Source: Methanobacterium sp.
GTDB taxonomy: Archaea; Methanobacteriota; Methanobacteria; Methanobacteriales; Methanobacteriaceae
Assembly: GCA_019084405.1 (NCBI GenBank)
Contig: JAHRFX010000095.1
Coordinates: forward strand, 1 to 13,538
Direction of reading: 5' to 3'
Length of the DNA: 13,538 bases
Each line of letters starts with the position of its first letter. Position 1 is the first letter of the stretch. The notes under the pieces were generated by a model. That model ran no database searches, was not told the DNA's origin, and saw only the letters and a list, made by a program, of their open reading frames with translations. Positions 11,596-13,538 of the stretch are shown here, piece by piece. The translations under genes and the position numbers were made by a program.

Positions 11596-13170
11596 TTAAT
11601 GTAATAGAAATGGTTTTTTAAATAATTCAAAGTCTTGAGTATAATTTTTACCGGTTATTAATGCTATTTCTGCCTTTTGAAGTTCAGATCCCAGATATGC
11701 CGCATGTTCTAAATGTGAAACCAGATTAAGCCGCAATATGTTTTCATATAACATTTTAGCATTTCCACCTACTAAAGCCATGGTAGGTTCAGTGTCTAAA
11801 TAGTGAACCACTTTAATTTGACCGTCATCTATCATTATCTTAAAACTTCCGGCAGGATCCTGCACAAATTTATTAGCTTCTGTGACTTTAAGTACTGGAA
11901 CCGTTAAGTTTTCCAGAACTTTTTCTCCCTTTCTCTTATCCTTGAAAAATACCAGGTTAATGCCCAGGTCTTTAGGAACAGAATCCCTGTTTTTAGCCAA
12001 AAACATCATTTTAGAGGATACTGCCAGTTCATATACACTTCCTTTAGTTTTACCACTCTCTTCTGGTGTGAATAATATACTGGCACCTAATTCCATGGAT
12101 ATTCCTGATAAAAGAGCATTAACACCCACAGAATCTGTGTCTAAAAGTTCCGTTACATTCCCTATACCGAAAAATAAGGGGCATTTCTCTTTATGGTAAA
12201 AATCACCAATGGCCAGGATGGAATCAACTATACTGCTGCTATTTAGGGGATCAAGAATCAAATCAGCAATCACATCTATACCTTTACATTTCTTTTTAAG
12301 ATCAATTAAAGAATCAATCCTCTCTCCCACTGTTTCCGGTACCCAACCTCTTTTATAATCCGTGGGCAATATTACTGCTGGAATTTCTTTCTCCTTCAAG
12401 AGAGGTAATAATCCTTCATAATTACCATGATCCAGACTGAGTACCATATCCACCCCGGAATTCAGGGCGACTTCTATTTCCCGGGGGTTAAGGGAATCTA
12501 TACTCAGAGGGATATCACCCAGGTATTTTTTTAGTAGAGATACCATTCCCGGTATTTTCGAAGATAAGTTTTCTCCAGCCACCATACCCAAATCCACCAT
12601 ATCTGCACCTGATTTTACAAAATATTCAGCCCTTTTTAATAATTCATCCTTAGTGAGTAAGGGAGCATTGGCTATTTCTGCCAGCACCCTCATGGGGAAA
12701 TCTTCTCCCACCGGGAGCTGGCCCACTAAAATATTTTCATCTTTTTCCAGGAGCTTTTTTATTAATTTATCATCTTTTTCAAAGTTTTCTATAAATTCCA
12801 ACGCTTTTCTTCTTTGTTCTTCTTCAATTAGTTTATCAGCTGAAGTTTTTGGAGATAATTCCAATTCTTCCAGTAAGTCCAGAACAATATCCAAATCAGC
12901 TGCATCAGTAGGGCCTTTAAAGGAGGGGATACCTGTTTTTTCCTTGATATAGGTGGCATCTTTTCTAATAAGTCCAGGGATAAGAATAATATCTATTTCA
13001 TCCAGATCCAGATCCTTCCGGGAATTCAGCTCATCAATTATTTTTTTAGGAGTTAAAAAAGCAGCTATGGGAGTATTGGCCACATGTATCTCTACATTTT
13101 GCTTAGAACGTGCAGATACTTTATTTACTACCTGGCTAGCTAATTTTCCAGTGATTATTAGAACTTTCAT
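11596..13170 (-). CDS. Dihydropteroate synthase-related protein (TIGR00284 / DUF6513 type)
   Basis: A 524-aa archaeal protein found mainly in methanogens. Residues 1 to about 150 form a Rossmann-like region (KVLIITGKLASQVVNKVSA, IDIILIPGLIRKDATYIKEK). About 150-390 form a pterin-binding TIM barrel, with GADMVDLGMVAGENL, IPLSIDSLNPREIEVAL, VDMVLSLDHGNYEG and VIADLILDPLNSS, resembling dihydropteroate synthase and methyltransferase barrels. About 390-524 is a C-terminal extension of unknown role. The classic DHPS signature is only partly kept. A part in tetrahydromethanopterin metabolism is plausible, since H4MPT is the Mer cofactor, but unproven. GAGG lies seven bases before ATG 13170. The gene stands alone, 161 bases before the thiolase gene. 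Confidence 0.85.
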   Translation of the reverse strand: MKVLIITGKLASQVVNKVSARSKQNVEIHVANTPIAAFLTPKKIIDELNSRKDLDLDEIDIILIPGLIRKDATYIKEKTGIPSFKGPTDAADLDIVLDLLEELELSPKTSADKLIEEEQRRKALEFIENFEKDDKLIKKLLEKDENILVGQLPVGEDFPMRVLAEIANAPLLTKDELLKRAEYFVKSGADMVDLGMVAGENLSSKIPGMVSLLKKYLGDIPLSIDSLNPREIEVALNSGVDMVLSLDHGNYEGLLPLLKEKEIPAVILPTDYKRGWVPETVGERIDSLIDLKKKCKGIDVIADLILDPLNSSSIVDSILAIGDFYHKEKCPLFFGIGNVTELLDTDSVGVNALLSGISMELGASILFTPEESGKTKGSVYELAVSSKMMFLAKNRDSVPKDLGINLVFFKDKRKGEKVLENLTVPVLKVTEANKFVQDPAGSFKIMIDDGQIKVVHYLDTEPTMALVGGNAKMLYENILRLNLVSHLEHAAYLGSELQKAEIALITGKNYTQDFELFKKPFLLH

Positions 13171-13202
13171 AACTATGCCTCTATACTAAAGATGACACTG
13201 TC

Positions 13203-13220
13203 CAAAACTTGGGGGTTTTG
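13203..13220. repeat. Short inverted repeat upstream of the DHPS-related gene
   Basis: CAAAAC and GTTTTG enclose TTGGGG. It lies about 30 bases upstream of the DHPS-related gene and 105 bases before the right-edge ORF. It could be an operator or part of the end of an insertion element; the sequence alone does not decide. Confidence 0.25.
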
Positions 13221-13325
13221 AAATCCATGTTTTAATAAACAAATTTTTCTATTTCCGTTTAATCTTATTATTTTCAGAAATAGAAACCTAAAAGCTTTTA
13301 TAATAAGTGGAGCATAATATTTTAT

Positions 13326-13505
13326 ATGCTAAACAAAAAAACACTTGCTCCGGTTGATGGTTTGTTTGATCAGGGTTATAAACTTTCCTATTTTTGCGAA
13401 GACTTATCAAAATATGTTGAAAACCAATTAAAACCAACTCAAACAGATTATAAAGTATCTAAAACGTTGAAAACGTGGTTTAAAAAGAATATTTTCCGAT
13501 ATTGA
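13326..13505 (+). pseudogene. Start of an unidentified, probably frameshifted ORF (transposase candidate)
   Basis: From ATG 13326 the frame reads 59 codons to TGA 13503, including PVDGLFDQGYKLSYFCEDL and KTLKTWFKKN. From 13492 the next frame over continues FSDIEMFKPSCPECF to the window edge, where CPEC looks like half of a zinc-binding motif. A one-base slip near the A5 run or the following ATATTTT (13480-13495) would join the two. The layout, a helical N-terminus then a CxxC zinc motif, is common in transposases, but I cannot name the family. A TATA-like TTTTATAATA (13297-13306) lies upstream. An independent second ORF from ATG 13507 is an alternative. The gene runs off the window. Confidence 0.35.
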
Positions 13506-13538
13506 AATGTTTAAACCTTCTTGTCCTGAATGTTTTCA

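Noticed and set aside
12653..13189. + strand frames opposite the DHPS-related gene
   Set aside because: Ser-rich shadow frames of a well-supported minus-strand gene, with no ribosome sites.

Overview
The window looks like a chromosome segment of a hydrogenotrophic methanogenic archaeon, most likely of the order Methanobacteriales (Methanobacterium-like). The evidence is a clear F420-dependent methylene-tetrahydromethanopterin reductase (Mer), the archaeosine enzyme RaSEA, a TtuA/Ncs6-type tRNA thiolase next to a diglycine-ended sulfur carrier, a methanogen-type dihydropteroate synthase-related protein, AT-rich spacers with TATA-like promoters, and strong GGAGG ribosome sites. The assignment is by protein recognition only; no search was run.

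Layout. Bases 1-922 hold no intact gene. They contain the tail of an open frame (to 165), an internally deleted IS200/IS605-type element on the minus strand (about 183-469) and a long AT-rich leader with inverted repeats before mer. mer (923-1912, +) converges on a radical SAM protein of the spore-photolyase-like type (1973-2776, -). That gene diverges from raSEA (3179-4240, +), which is followed by a DUF308 membrane protein (4336-4815, +). The next gap hides a broken ferredoxin gene on the minus strand (4883-5098). A HIGH-superfamily nucleotidyltransferase follows (5289-6599, +).

From 6715 to 13170 every gene is on the minus strand: a 70-aa Cys-containing protein; an NAD-binding/DUF1932 dehydrogenase-like protein; a redox pair (anchored thioredoxin plus CcdA) that together resemble a split DsbD; a DUF89 phosphatase-like protein, a ThiS/MoaD-like sulfur carrier and a TtuA-like tRNA thiolase in one run; and a dihydropteroate synthase-related protein. 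The right edge (13326 on, +) carries the start of a probably frameshifted Cys-containing ORF that may belong to an insertion element.

How the genes fit together. Two themes recur. One is tRNA modification: RaSEA for archaeosine, sulfur carrier plus TtuA-like enzyme for 2-thiouridine, and possibly the TmcAL-like nucleotidyltransferase. The other is C1/pterin metabolism: Mer and the DHPS-related protein. The most striking non-genic feature is the tnpB-deleted element at the left edge, which keeps both ends, a string of four hairpins where an omega (guide) RNA is expected, and the tnpB C-terminal codons, but has lost the nuclease body.
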